From: Roseococcus sp.
GTDB lineage: Bacteria > Pseudomonadota > Alphaproteobacteria > Acetobacterales > Acetobacteraceae
Length of the DNA stretch: 64,000 nucleotides
Direction: 5' to 3'
Assembly: GCA_026414745.1 (NCBI GenBank)
Contig: JAOAIK010000010.1
Location: 37,425 to 101,424, forward strand
The notes under the pieces are model-generated. The model was not told where the DNA came from. It saw only the letters and a list, made by a program, of their open reading frames with translations, and searched no databases. A program made the translations under genes and the position numbers. This document shows, in pieces, positions 38,408 through 51,371 of the stretch (positions are counted from its first letter, which is position 1; each line of letters begins with the position of its first letter).

Positions 38408-39538
38408 ATGGACGCCAAGCTCGACCTGCCCTTCGACGCCGAGGAGATGCTCCGCGGCCTGCGCGGCTGGGTGGAGTGCGAGAGCCCCACCCATGACGCG
38501 GCCGCGGTGAACCGCATGATGGCGATGGCGGCGCGGCACCTCGCGCTGATGGGCGCGAGCGTGGAGACCATCCCGGGGCGCATGGGCTTCGGCGACTGCG
38601 TGCGCGCGCGCTTCCCGCACGAAAGCCGCGAGAAGGGCATCCTCGTGCTCGCGCATCTCGACACGGTGCATCCGGTGGGAACGCTGGCGAACGGCCTGCC
38701 CTTCCGGCGGGAGGGCGACATCGCCTACGGCCCGGGCATCCAGGACATGAAGGGCGGCACCTACCTCGCCATCGAGGCGATCGGGCAGCTCATCCGCGCG
38801 GGCATCCCGACCTCGCGCCCCGTCACCGTGCTGCTGACCAGCGACGAGGAGGTGGGCAGCCCCTCGACGCGCGACCTGATCGAGGCCGAGGCCGCGCGCC
38901 ACGCCGTGGTGCTGGTGCCCGAGCCGGCGCGGCCGGATGGCGGCGTGGTGACCGGGCGCTATGCCATCGCGCGCTTCAACCTGCGCACCACCGGCCGGCC
39001 GAGCCATGCCGGCGCGCGGCTCGCCGAGGGGCGCAGCGCCATCCGCGAGATGGCGAAGCAGATCCTCGCCATCGAGGCGATGACGACGGAGGACTGCACC
39101 TTTTCCGTCGGCGTGGTGCGTGGCGGGCAATGGGTGAACTGCGTCGCCACGCATTGCGACGCCGAGGTGCTCTCCATGGCCAAGCGCCAGCAGGATCTGG
39201 ACGCCGGGGTGGCGCGGATGCTGGCCTTGCGCCCCAGCGGCAACGATGTGCAGCTCTCGGTCACCCGCGGCGTCACCCGCCCGGTCTGGGAGCCCGACGA
39301 GAGGGTGCTGGCGCTGCACGCCACCGCCGAGGCGCTGGCGCGGCGGCTCGGATTCGCCCTGCCCCACCAGTCCTCGGGCGGCGGGTCCGACGGGAACTTC
39401 ACCGGGGCGATGCGCATTCCCACTCTCGATGGGCTGGGCGTGCAGGGGGCCATGGCGCACACCCTCGAGGAACACATCCAGGTGAGTTCCCTCGCCCTGC
39501 GCGGGAAGCTCTTCGCCGGGCTGTTGCAGAGCGTCTGA
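38408..39538 (+). CDS. M20 family metallopeptidase (glutamate carboxypeptidase-like)
   Basis: A 376-residue di-zinc amidohydrolase/peptidase. All metal and catalytic positions are present: His83 and Asp85 (LAHLDTVHPVG), bridging Asp113 (GPGIQDMKGG), general base Glu147 and Glu148 (TSDEEVGS), Glu172 (VPEPARPDG) and His351 (AHTLEEH). The dimerisation domain lies at about 180-290. There is no signal peptide, so it is cytoplasmic. AGAGGG precedes the ATG. It is closest to carboxypeptidase G2-like enzymes; the substrate is unknown. Confidence 0.88.
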   Translation: MDAKLDLPFDAEEMLRGLRGWVECESPTHDAAAVNRMMAMAARHLALMGASVETIPGRMGFGDCVRARFPHESREKGILVLAHLDTVHPVGTLANGLPFRREGDIAYGPGIQDMKGGTYLAIEAIGQLIRAGIPTSRPVTVLLTSDEEVGSPSTRDLIEAEAARHAVVLVPEPARPDGGVVTGRYAIARFNLRTTGRPSHAGARLAEGRSAIREMAKQILAIEAMTTEDCTFSVGVVRGGQWVNCVATHCDAEVLSMAKRQQDLDAGVARMLALRPSGNDVQLSVTRGVTRPVWEPDERVLALHATAEALARRLGFALPHQSSGGGSDGNFTGAMRIPTLDGLGVQGAMAHTLEEHIQVSSLALRGKLFAGLLQSV

Positions 39539-39608
39539 CGCGCCGCTGGGCGAGCCTGCCCGCAGCGGCTAGCCTCGAGGCAGGCCCGCCGCACAAGGAG
39601 CCTCCCCG

Positions 39609-39893
39609 ATGCGCCGTCCGCTCGCCCTGCTGACCGGTCTCCTGCTCAGCCCCGTCGCCCTGGCCCAGCCCGCCCCTCCCGGCCCGCCGGATATCCGCCG
39701 GCAGGGACAGGGCTGGCCCATCGGCCAGGACTTGCACCGGCATGAGGACCCGGCGCGCCCGGGCCAGGCCGGAACCTCACCCGCCGCGCGGCGCGCGCAG
39801 CGCCAGGCGCAGCAGCAGCGCGCGATCACCGGAACAGGCCGCCCCGTGGCCCGCGTCCCGGCTCCGACGCCCCAGGGCGGAGCCGCACGGTAA
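39609..39893 (+). CDS. Small secreted proline-rich protein, unknown
   Basis: A 94-residue protein with a clear signal peptide (basic start, LALLTGLLLSPVALAQ) and a short mature chain rich in Pro, Arg, Gln and Ala that looks disordered. A strong AAGGAG site precedes the ATG, which supports it as a real gene. I do not recognise a family. It converges on the small gene after odhB with a 13-bp gap. Confidence 0.6.
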   Translation: MRRPLALLTGLLLSPVALAQPAPPGPPDIRRQGQGWPIGQDLHRHEDPARPGQAGTSPAARRAQRQAQQQRAITGTGRPVARVPAPTPQGGAAR

Positions 39894-39906
39894 GGCGGGG
39901 CCGCCC

Positions 39907-40134
39907 TCAGCCCTCGCGCCGCGGCGGGCGGCGCTCGCGCGGCGGCGGAGGCGGTGCGGAGAGCTCCGCTTCCAGCTCCTTGATCTTGTTGCGCACGCTC
40001 TCGCGCAGGGCCGGCGTGGCATGGGGCTTCATGCCGGCCAGCACCTCCTTCAGTTCGCGCAGTTGCCTCTCCTTCTCCGCACGCGAGCGGGTGATGGGGC
40101 GGTTGTCGCTGAGCTGGCCCTCGCGCGAGCGCAT
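39907..40134 (-). CDS. Small coiled-coil protein downstream of odhB, unknown
   Basis: A 75-residue cytoplasmic protein. Residues ~14-57 (EKERQLRELKEVLAGMK, VRNKIKELEAEL) form a charged helix likely to be a coiled coil; the C-terminus is Pro/Arg-rich. It starts only 2 bp after the odhB stop with no clear ribosome site of its own, so translation is probably coupled. No family recognised. Confidence 0.6.
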   Translation of the reverse strand: MRSREGQLSDNRPITRSRAEKERQLRELKEVLAGMKPHATPALRESVRNKIKELEAELSAPPPPPRERRPPRREG

Positions 40135-40136
40135 GG

Positions 40137-41372
<1,236 letters not shown>

Positions 41373-41449
41373 GTCTCTGCTTTCCTCGACCCGGATGATG
41401 GCCAGGGCGGGGGCGGCGGCCGCCGCCCCCGTGGATTCTCCTCGGGGTG

Positions 41450-44326
<2,877 letters not shown>

Positions 44327-44336
44327 TCTTCCCACC

Positions 44337-44357
44337 GGGCCCGCTTGGCGCGGGCCC
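44337..44357. repeat. Inverted repeat in the odhA leader
   Basis: GGGCCCGC and its exact complement flank a 5-base loop. On the minus strand it sits about 10 bases before the odhA start, in the 138-bp gap after sucD. There is no T-run on that side. It could slow translation, stabilise the odhAB mRNA or partly separate sucCD from odhAB expression. Confidence 0.45.
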
Positions 44358-44473
44358 GTCCTTCCCTTGTTTTCGCGCCCGCCGCCGAGCCTTGAGCGGC
44401 GGGCCTGCCCGAGAATAGACGAAATGCGCCGGCAGGGCAGCGGGGCAGGGGCGGGCTGCGCCGCCCCTCGGGT

Positions 44474-45370
44474 TCAGCGGCCGAGCGCCCGCAGCATGGT
44501 GGACCCGAGCGAGGCCGGGCTGTCGGCGATCATGATCCCGGCCTCCGCCATGGCGGCCATCTTCGCCGCCGCCGTGTCCTTGCCGCCCGAGATCACCGCC
44601 CCGGCATGGCCCATGCGCCGGCCGGGGGGGGCGGTGGCGCCGGCGATGAAGCCCACCACCGGCTTGTTCGGCTTGCCGGGGGCGAAGTTCTCCCGCGCCA
44701 GGAACTCGGCCGCCTTCACCTCGGACTGGCCGCCGATCTCGCCGATCATGATGATGGACTTCGTCTCCTCGTCGGCGAGGAACAGCTCGAGCACGTCGAT
44801 GAAGTCCATCCCCTTCACCGGATCGCCCCCGATCCCGACGCAGGTGGACTGGCCGAGGCCGGCGGCCGTGGTCTGCGCCACCGCCTCGTAGGTCAGGGTG
44901 CCGGAGCGCGAGACGATGCCGACCGAGCCGCGGCGGTGGATGTGGCCCGGCATGATGCCGATCTTGCAGGCCTCGGGCGTGATGACGCCCGGGCAGTTCG
45001 GCCCGACGAGGCGCGAGCGCGAGCCCTCCAGCGCGCGCTTCACCTTCACCATGTCCAGCACCGGGATGCCCTCGGTGATGCAGATGATGAGGGGGATCTC
45101 GGCGTCGATGGCCTCGAGGATGGAATCCGCCGCGAAGGGCGCCGGCACGTAGATCACGGAGGCATCCGCCCCGGTCGCCGCCTTGCACTCCGCCACCGTG
45201 TTGAAGACGGGCAGGTTCAGCGTGGGGTGCATGGTGCCGCCCTTGCCGGGCGTCACGCCCCCCACATAGGTCGAGCCGTAGGCGATGCCCTGGCTCGCGT
45301 GGAAGGTGCCCTGCGCGCCGGTGAAGCCCTGCGTCATCACGCGCGTGTTCTTGTCCACCAGGATCGCCAT
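44474..45370 (-). CDS. sucD: Succinate--CoA ligase subunit alpha
   Basis: A 298-residue alpha subunit that forms succinate and NTP from succinyl-CoA. The CoA-binding Rossmann domain starts with [15 protein letters not shown] and KGGTMHPTL. The phospho-accepting His255 is in [13 protein letters not shown]. It starts 2 bp after sucC, as a coupled pair. Confidence 0.96.
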   Translation of the reverse strand: MAILVDKNTRVMTQGFTGAQGTFHASQGIAYGSTYVGGVTPGKGGTMHPTLNLPVFNTVAECKAATGADASVIYVPAPFAADSILEAIDAEIPLIICITEGIPVLDMVKVKRALEGSRSRLVGPNCPGVITPEACKIGIMPGHIHRRGSVGIVSRSGTLTYEAVAQTTAAGLGQSTCVGIGGDPVKGMDFIDVLELFLADEETKSIIMIGEIGGQSEVKAAEFLARENFAPGKPNKPVVGFIAGATAPPGRRMGHAGAVISGGKDTAAAKMAAMAEAGIMIADSPASLGSTMLRALGR

Positions 45371-45372
45371 GC

Positions 45373-46569
45373 TCAGGCGGCCTTCTTCACGGCGGCGACG
45401 GCCTTCTGCGCGGCGTCGGCCAGGTTGTCGGCAGGGATGATGGCGAGTCCCGATTCGGCGAGGATCTTCTTGCCCAGCTCCACATTCGTGCCCTCGAGCC
45501 GCACCACCAGCGGCACCGAGAGGGAGAGATTCTTCGACGCCTCCACGATGCCGGTGGCGATCATGTCGCACTTCGCGATGCCGCCGAAGATGTTGACCAG
45601 GATCGCCTTGACGTTCGGATCCGAGGTGATGATGCGGAAGGCCTCCGTCACCCGCGCCGCGTCGGCCGTGCCGCCCACGTCGAGGAAGTTGGCGGGCGAG
45701 GAACCGTAGAGCTTGATGATGTCCATCGTCGCCATGGCGAGGCCCGCGCCGTTCACCATGCAGCCGATCTCGCCGTCCAGCGCCACGTAGTTCAGGTCGT
45801 GGCGGACCGCGTCCAGCTCCTTCGGGTCCATCTCGCTCTCGTCGCGCAGCGCCTCGAGATCCTTGTGGCGGAACAGCGCGTTGTCGTCGAAGGAGACCTT
45901 GGCGTCGAGCGCCACCACCTCGCCCGCCCTGGTCACCACCAGCGGGTTGATCTCGACGATGGCGCAGTCGAGCTCCGTGTAGGCGCGATACAGGGCGGTG
46001 ACGAAGCCCACGAAGGCCTGCACCTGCTTCCCCTCCAGGCCGAGGCCGAAGGCGAGCTTGCGCCCGTGCCAGCCCTGCACCCCCGTCGCCGGGTCCACAT
46101 GCACGCGGAGGATCTTCTCGGGGTGCCGCTCGGCGACCTCCTCGATCTCCATGCCGCCCTCGGTGGAGGCCATGATGGCGATGCGCCCGACGTCGCGGTC
46201 GAGCAGCAGGGCGAGGTAGAGCTCGCGCGCGATCTCGCAGCCCGCCTCGATGTAGAGGCGGCTCACCTGCTTGCCCTCGGGGCCCGTCTGCTTGGTGACG
46301 AGGACGGAGCCGAGCATCTTGGCCGCCTCCGCCTTCACCTCCTCGGGGCTGCGGGCGAGGCGCACGCCGCCCTTGCCGTTCGGGTCATTGGTGAAGCGGC
46401 CCGCGCCGCGGCCACCCGCGTGGATCTGGCTCTTCACCACATAGACCGGGCCGGGCAGCCTGCGCGCCGCGGCCTCCGCCTCCTCGGGCGTGGTGGCGAG
46501 GTGGCCGTCGAGCACCGCCACGCCGTAGCGGCGCAGAAGCTCCTTGCCCTGATACTCGTGGATGTTCAT
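45373..46569 (-). CDS. sucC: ADP-forming succinate--CoA ligase subunit beta
   Basis: A 398-residue ATP-grasp protein. It begins [19 protein letters not shown], with ATP-binding segments [16 protein letters not shown] and [13 protein letters not shown], then the C-terminal CoA-ligase domain with [31 protein letters not shown] and [11 protein letters not shown]. It lies 15 bp after mdh. Confidence 0.96.
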   Translation of the reverse strand: MNIHEYQGKELLRRYGVAVLDGHLATTPEEAEAAARRLPGPVYVVKSQIHAGGRGAGRFTNDPNGKGGVRLARSPEEVKAEAAKMLGSVLVTKQTGPEGKQVSRLYIEAGCEIARELYLALLLDRDVGRIAIMASTEGGMEIEEVAERHPEKILRVHVDPATGVQGWHGRKLAFGLGLEGKQVQAFVGFVTALYRAYTELDCAIVEINPLVVTRAGEVVALDAKVSFDDNALFRHKDLEALRDESEMDPKELDAVRHDLNYVALDGEIGCMVNGAGLAMATMDIIKLYGSSPANFLDVGGTADAARVTEAFRIITSDPNVKAILVNIFGGIAKCDMIATGIVEASKNLSLSVPLVVRLEGTNVELGKKILAESGLAIIPADNLADAAQKAVAAVKKAA

Positions 46570-46584
46570 GGCGGGGCCTTTCGC

Positions 46585-47577
<993 letters not shown>

Positions 47578-47632
47578 TTACCGCGCGCCCGATTGGGCGG
47601 CAAGGCGGCCCACCCGGCCCGACGCCGTCCCG

Positions 47633-48100
47633 TCAGAGCGGCATGCAGCGCACGACGTTGCTGTGCCCGATGGCCGTGGTGGCGATGGTGCCGTCGGGGC
47701 AGGCCGTCTGGCTCAGCGCGGCCGGCGCAAGGCCGCCGGTCCAGCGCAGGGCCGTTTGGCGCGCCGCCGGGCCGCAGGCGCGACGGCCGTTCCGCACCGT
47801 GCAGCCCGCCATGGCGGCTTGGCTCAGGCGCGGCCCGCTGGCCGCGGCCTGCTGCGGGCCGCCGCGGGCGGGCGCATAGGGTACGGCCGAGGCGCCTCGC
47901 GCCCCCTGCACGGCGGGCCGCGCCGGTGCGGGCCGGGCGGGCGGCGCCTCGCGCCGCGTCATCTGGGGGAGCGGGGCAACGCCGCGCTGCCCCTGGGCGG
48001 TCGGCCGGGGGGCGCCGCTGGCCTCCGCCGAGGGCGGCATCGCCGCCACCAGGCCGAGGCCGAGCAGCCCCGCCATCATCGCGCGCGTCCAAAGGCCCAT
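47633..48100 (-). CDS. Secreted Ala/Pro-rich protein with C-terminal cysteines, unknown
   Basis: A ~155-residue protein with a signal peptide (LWTRAMMAGLLGLGLVAAM, cleavage near AEAS), a long Pro/Ala/Arg-rich low-complexity middle and a more ordered C-terminal third with four cysteines (GCTVRNGRRACGP, TACPDGT, VVRCMPL) that could make two disulfides. No family recognised. I chose ATG 48100; in-frame ATGs exist 5 and 16 codons upstream. It lies between zapE and mdh on the same strand. Confidence 0.55.
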   Translation of the reverse strand: MGLWTRAMMAGLLGLGLVAAMPPSAEASGAPRPTAQGQRGVAPLPQMTRREAPPARPAPARPAVQGARGASAVPYAPARGGPQQAAASGPRLSQAAMAGCTVRNGRRACGPAARQTALRWTGGLAPAALSQTACPDGTIATTAIGHSNVVRCMPL

Positions 48101-48276
48101 TCGCCTGTCCCCCATTCCCCAAGGGCGCCGTTCGGCGTCGCCGACCACCCTTGTTCCCGTCTCTGTCCCTCGCGGCCGCGGGTTCTGTCGGCCGACCCGC
48201 TTCGCCTCTAGTGCCGGTCGCCGCGGGCGCCCCCTCCCGGACGACCGCGCTCTCGACTCATTACCGGGTATGACAA

Positions 48277-49473
48277 TCAGGGGAGGTGCCGCAAGTCGAA
48301 ATACGCAAGGCTCTGCATTTCCACGAGACGCGAGGCAGTGCGCTCGAACATGGCCGCGTTCTCGCCGCGGTCATGGATCCGGTCGGGTGGCGCCGCGGCG
48401 GAGGCGAAGAGCTGGCAGCGATGCTCGTAGAGCGCATCCACCAGGGTGATGAAGCGGCGCGCGCGGTCGGCATTCTCGGGACCGAGGCGCGGCACGCCAT
48501 CGATGATCAGGGTGTGGAAGTGCCGCGCCAGGGCGAGATAATCCCCCGGGCCGAGCGCCGCGCCGCAGAGCGCCTCGAAGCTCATCCGCGCCACGCCGCC
48601 GGCGGCCTCGGGGATGTCGAGGTTGCGCCCATGCACGGTGAGCCTCACCGGCGCACCGTGCGCCGTGCCCGTGAGTTCGAGGAAGGCGGCGTCCAGCGCG
48701 CGTTCGGCCCTGCCGTCCGCCGGCACATGCCAGCGCGGCATCCCCTGCACGCGCATGCGGCGGTAATCCTGCGCGGAGTCGAGTTCGAGCACCTCGAGCT
48801 GGCGCTCGATCAGGGCGATGAAGGGCAGGAAGGCGTCGCGCCCCGGCCTGCCCTTGAAAAGATCCCTGGGCGGCGTGTTGGAGGTGGCCACCACCACCAC
48901 CCCGCGCGCGAACAGCGCCTCGAAGAGCCGGCCGAGGATCATCGCGTCGGCGATGTCGTGGACCTGGAACTCGTCGAAGCAGAGCAGGGACGCCTCCGCC
49001 GCGATCGAGTCGGCGAGCGGAGGGATCGGGTCCTCGCCCTCCGGATGGCTGCGCTTCCACTCGTGGATGCGCTGGTGCGCCTGCTGCATGAAGGCGTGGA
49101 AGTGCAGGCGGCGCTTGCGCGGCACATCCGCCGTCTCGAAGAAGAGGTCCATCAGCATCGACTTGCCGCGGCCCACCTGCCCGACGAGGTAAAGGCCCTG
49201 CGGCGTGCCCGGAGGCGGCGCGGCCAGGTCGCCCGAGCCCTTGCGGGCCTTCTTCGCGGGGCCGTTCCTGAGCCCGAAGAGCTTGCCGAGCAGCCCGGAT
49301 CGGGCGGAGGCCGGGGCCAGCGGCGGGGGCGCATAGCCGCGCAGGCGCTGCCACAGCCCCTGCAGGACTTCGGCCGCGCGGGCCTGCGCGGGGTCAGGGC
49401 GCAACTCGCCCGCCTCGACGCGCGCCCGGTAGGCGGGCAGGGGGCCTTCGCTCAACCGCGTCACCATGTTCAT
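48277..49473 (-). CDS. zapE: Cell division protein ZapE (AFG1-like ATPase)
   Basis: A 398-residue P-loop ATPase of the AFG1/ZapE family, which in E. coli acts on the Z-ring. Walker A is GQVGRGKS (98-105), Walker B LLCFDEFQVHD, sensor VATSNTPPRDL, and the conserved FIALIERQLEVLELDS and DYRRMR blocks follow. It sits upstream of mdh, an arrangement common in alphaproteobacteria. Confidence 0.93.
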   Translation of the reverse strand: MNMVTRLSEGPLPAYRARVEAGELRPDPAQARAAEVLQGLWQRLRGYAPPPLAPASARSGLLGKLFGLRNGPAKKARKGSGDLAAPPPGTPQGLYLVGQVGRGKSMLMDLFFETADVPRKRRLHFHAFMQQAHQRIHEWKRSHPEGEDPIPPLADSIAAEASLLCFDEFQVHDIADAMILGRLFEALFARGVVVVATSNTPPRDLFKGRPGRDAFLPFIALIERQLEVLELDSAQDYRRMRVQGMPRWHVPADGRAERALDAAFLELTGTAHGAPVRLTVHGRNLDIPEAAGGVARMSFEALCGAALGPGDYLALARHFHTLIIDGVPRLGPENADRARRFITLVDALYEHRCQLFASAAAPPDRIHDRGENAAMFERTASRLVEMQSLAYFDLRHLP

Positions 49474-49526
49474 GGAACGCCCGCATAGACCCGGGCGCAG
49501 CCCGGCTCAATCCGGTGCGGGCACGC

Positions 49527-50234
49527 TCAGGCAGTGAGCAGCCCGATCCGGTCCTCCTCGAAGACGCCGCAGCTCAGCACGCCGCCATACACCGCCCCGG
49601 TGTCGAGATTCACACGGTTGGGGCGGATCTCGGCCACCCGCTCGCGCACCGGCGTGTGGCCATGGACGATGACGGCGCCGTGGTCGGCCTCGCTGTCCAG
49701 GAAGGCGCCGCGGATGCGCAGCAGGTCATCGGCGCGCTGGGCCTCGAGCGGCACGCCGGGCCGCACCCCGGCGTGGACGAACAGGTAGGGCCCCACCCGG
49801 TGCGAGAGCACGAGACCGCGCAGGAAGGCCCGGTGCGCCGCGGGGATGCCCTCCGCCCAGGCCTCGCGCGGCGTCCAGTCCGGCAGGCCCCAGGAGCGCA
49901 GCGCCTCGCGGCCGCCGTAATAGAGCCAGTCGGTGGCCGAGGGCGCGTCGCCCTCCAGCGCGGCGAGCAGCGTGGCCTCGTGATTGCCCATCAGGTTCAC
50001 CACCGGGCAGGCCGAGAAGCCCATCGCGGCCTCGATCGCCCCCGCGCTGTCCGGCCCGCGGTCTATGTAGTCGCCGAGATGGACGAGCAGCGCCTCGCGC
50101 ACCGGATGGGCGCGCAGATCCTCGGCGATGGCGGCGTGCAGCGCGCGCAGCCGCTCGGCGCAGCCGTGCACGTCGCCGATGGCATAGACGCGCTGCCCGG
50201 GCGAAAGCCTCGCCGGCGCGCGCAACCACCTCAT
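49527..50234 (-). CDS. Metallophosphoesterase (serine/threonine phosphatase-like)
   Basis: A 235-residue calcineurin-type phosphatase with the dinuclear metal motifs GDVHGC (Asp21, His23), [10 protein letters not shown] (Asp55), GNHE (Asn84, His85), and the later FVHAGVRPG and VHGHTPV histidines. It resembles bacterial PrpA-type phosphatases or diadenosine tetraphosphatases; the substrate is unknown. Its start overlaps the prfB stop (ATGA). Confidence 0.88.
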   Translation of the reverse strand: MRWLRAPARLSPGQRVYAIGDVHGCAERLRALHAAIAEDLRAHPVREALLVHLGDYIDRGPDSAGAIEAAMGFSACPVVNLMGNHEATLLAALEGDAPSATDWLYYGGREALRSWGLPDWTPREAWAEGIPAAHRAFLRGLVLSHRVGPYLFVHAGVRPGVPLEAQRADDLLRIRGAFLDSEADHGAVIVHGHTPVRERVAEIRPNRVNLDTGAVYGGVLSCGVFEEDRIGLLTA

Positions 50235-51362
50235 CGCGCCGCCGCGCTCGCCTCGCTGCGCGTGGCGCCGACGCGGGCGGCGAGTGCCGCGGCCATGAAC
50301 TCGTCCAGGTCGCCGTCCAGCACCGCCGCCGGGTTGCCCTTCTCGACGCCCGTGCGGAGGTCCTTCACGAGCTGATAGGGCTGGAGCACGTAGCTGCGGA
50401 TCTGGTGCCCCCAGCCGATGTCGGTCTTGCCGGCCTCGGTCGCCGCCGCCACCGCCTCGCGCTTCTGCAGCTCGAGCTCGTAGAGCCGCGCCTTCAGCAT
50501 GCGCAGCGCGATCTCGCGGTTGCGGTGCTGCGAGCGGTCCTGGGTGCTGGCGGCCACGATCCCCGTCGGGATATGGGTGAAGCGGACACCCGATTCGGTC
50601 TTGTTCACATGCTGCCCGCCGGCGCCCGAGGCGCGGAAGGTGTCCACCTTGAGGTCGGCCGGGTTGATCTCGATCTCGATCTTGTCGTCTATCACCGGAT
50701 AGACATAGACCGAGGCGAAGCTCGTCTGCCGCCGCGCCGCCGCGTCGAAGGGCGAGATGCGCACCAGGCGGTGCACGCCGCTTTCGGTCTTGAGCCAGCC
50801 ATAGGCGTTAGGCCCGCTCACCTGGATGGTGGCTGACTTGATGCCGGCCTGCTCGCCGTCGCTCTGCTCGGTCAGCGTCACCTTGTAGCCGTGCGCCTCG
50901 GCCCAGCGCATATACATGCGCAGCAGCATCTCGGCCCAGTCCTGCGCCTCGGTGCCGCCCGCCCCGGCATTCACCTCGAGATAGGCGTCGTTCGCGTCGG
51001 CCTCGCCCGAGAGCAGGCTCTCGATCTCGCGGCGCTTGGCCTCGGCCGCGAGGCGCTGCAGGTCGGCCACCGCGGCATCGGCCGCGGCGGTGTCGCCCTC
51101 GGCCTCGGCGAGCGCGATCAGCTCCAGCGCGTCCTGCACCGCCTGCTCCAGCTTCTGCACGCCCTCGATCTGGTCGGCGAGGCGCGTGCGCTCGCGCATG
51201 ACGCGTTGCGCCTCCTCGGGATTGTTCCAGAGGTTCGGGTCCTCGGCCTTGGCGTTCAGCTCGGCGAGGCGGGCGGTCGAGGCATCCCAGTCAAAGATGC
51301 CTCCTCAGCAGGGACACCGAGGCGGTGATCTGCTCGTGCAATGAAACGGCGTCGGCTCGCAT
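50231..51362 (-). CDS. prfB: Peptide chain release factor 2, with programmed +1 frameshift
   Basis: RF2, which reads UAA and UGA stops. A 23-codon first frame begins at ATG 51362 and ends CAT CTT TGA. Translation must shift +1 on CTT to read GAC TGG GAT and continue for 353 residues, giving a 376-residue protein (joined RRHL-DWD, the usual RF2 start region). The class-2 tripeptide Ser-Pro-Phe is in [12 protein letters not shown], and GGQ in [15 protein letters not shown] catalyses peptide release. A naive annotation would start at the internal ATG 51199 and lose the N-terminal helices. It starts 9 bp after mrcA. Confidence 0.95.
51290..51305 (-). promoter_or_regulatory. prfB programmed frameshift site
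   Basis: Reading the minus strand: AGGAGG, three bases (CAT), then CTT TGA C. Spacing is identical to the E. coli prfB site (AGGGGG TAT CTT TGA C). The internal Shine-Dalgarno-like element and slow decoding of UGA when RF2 is scarce promote the +1 slip, an autoregulatory loop. Confidence 0.93.
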
Positions 51363-51371
51363 GGGAGCGGC

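Noticed and set aside
50231..51199. prfB read as a truncated gene or pseudogene
   Set aside because: The missing N-terminus is present in another frame, joined by a textbook programmed frameshift site.
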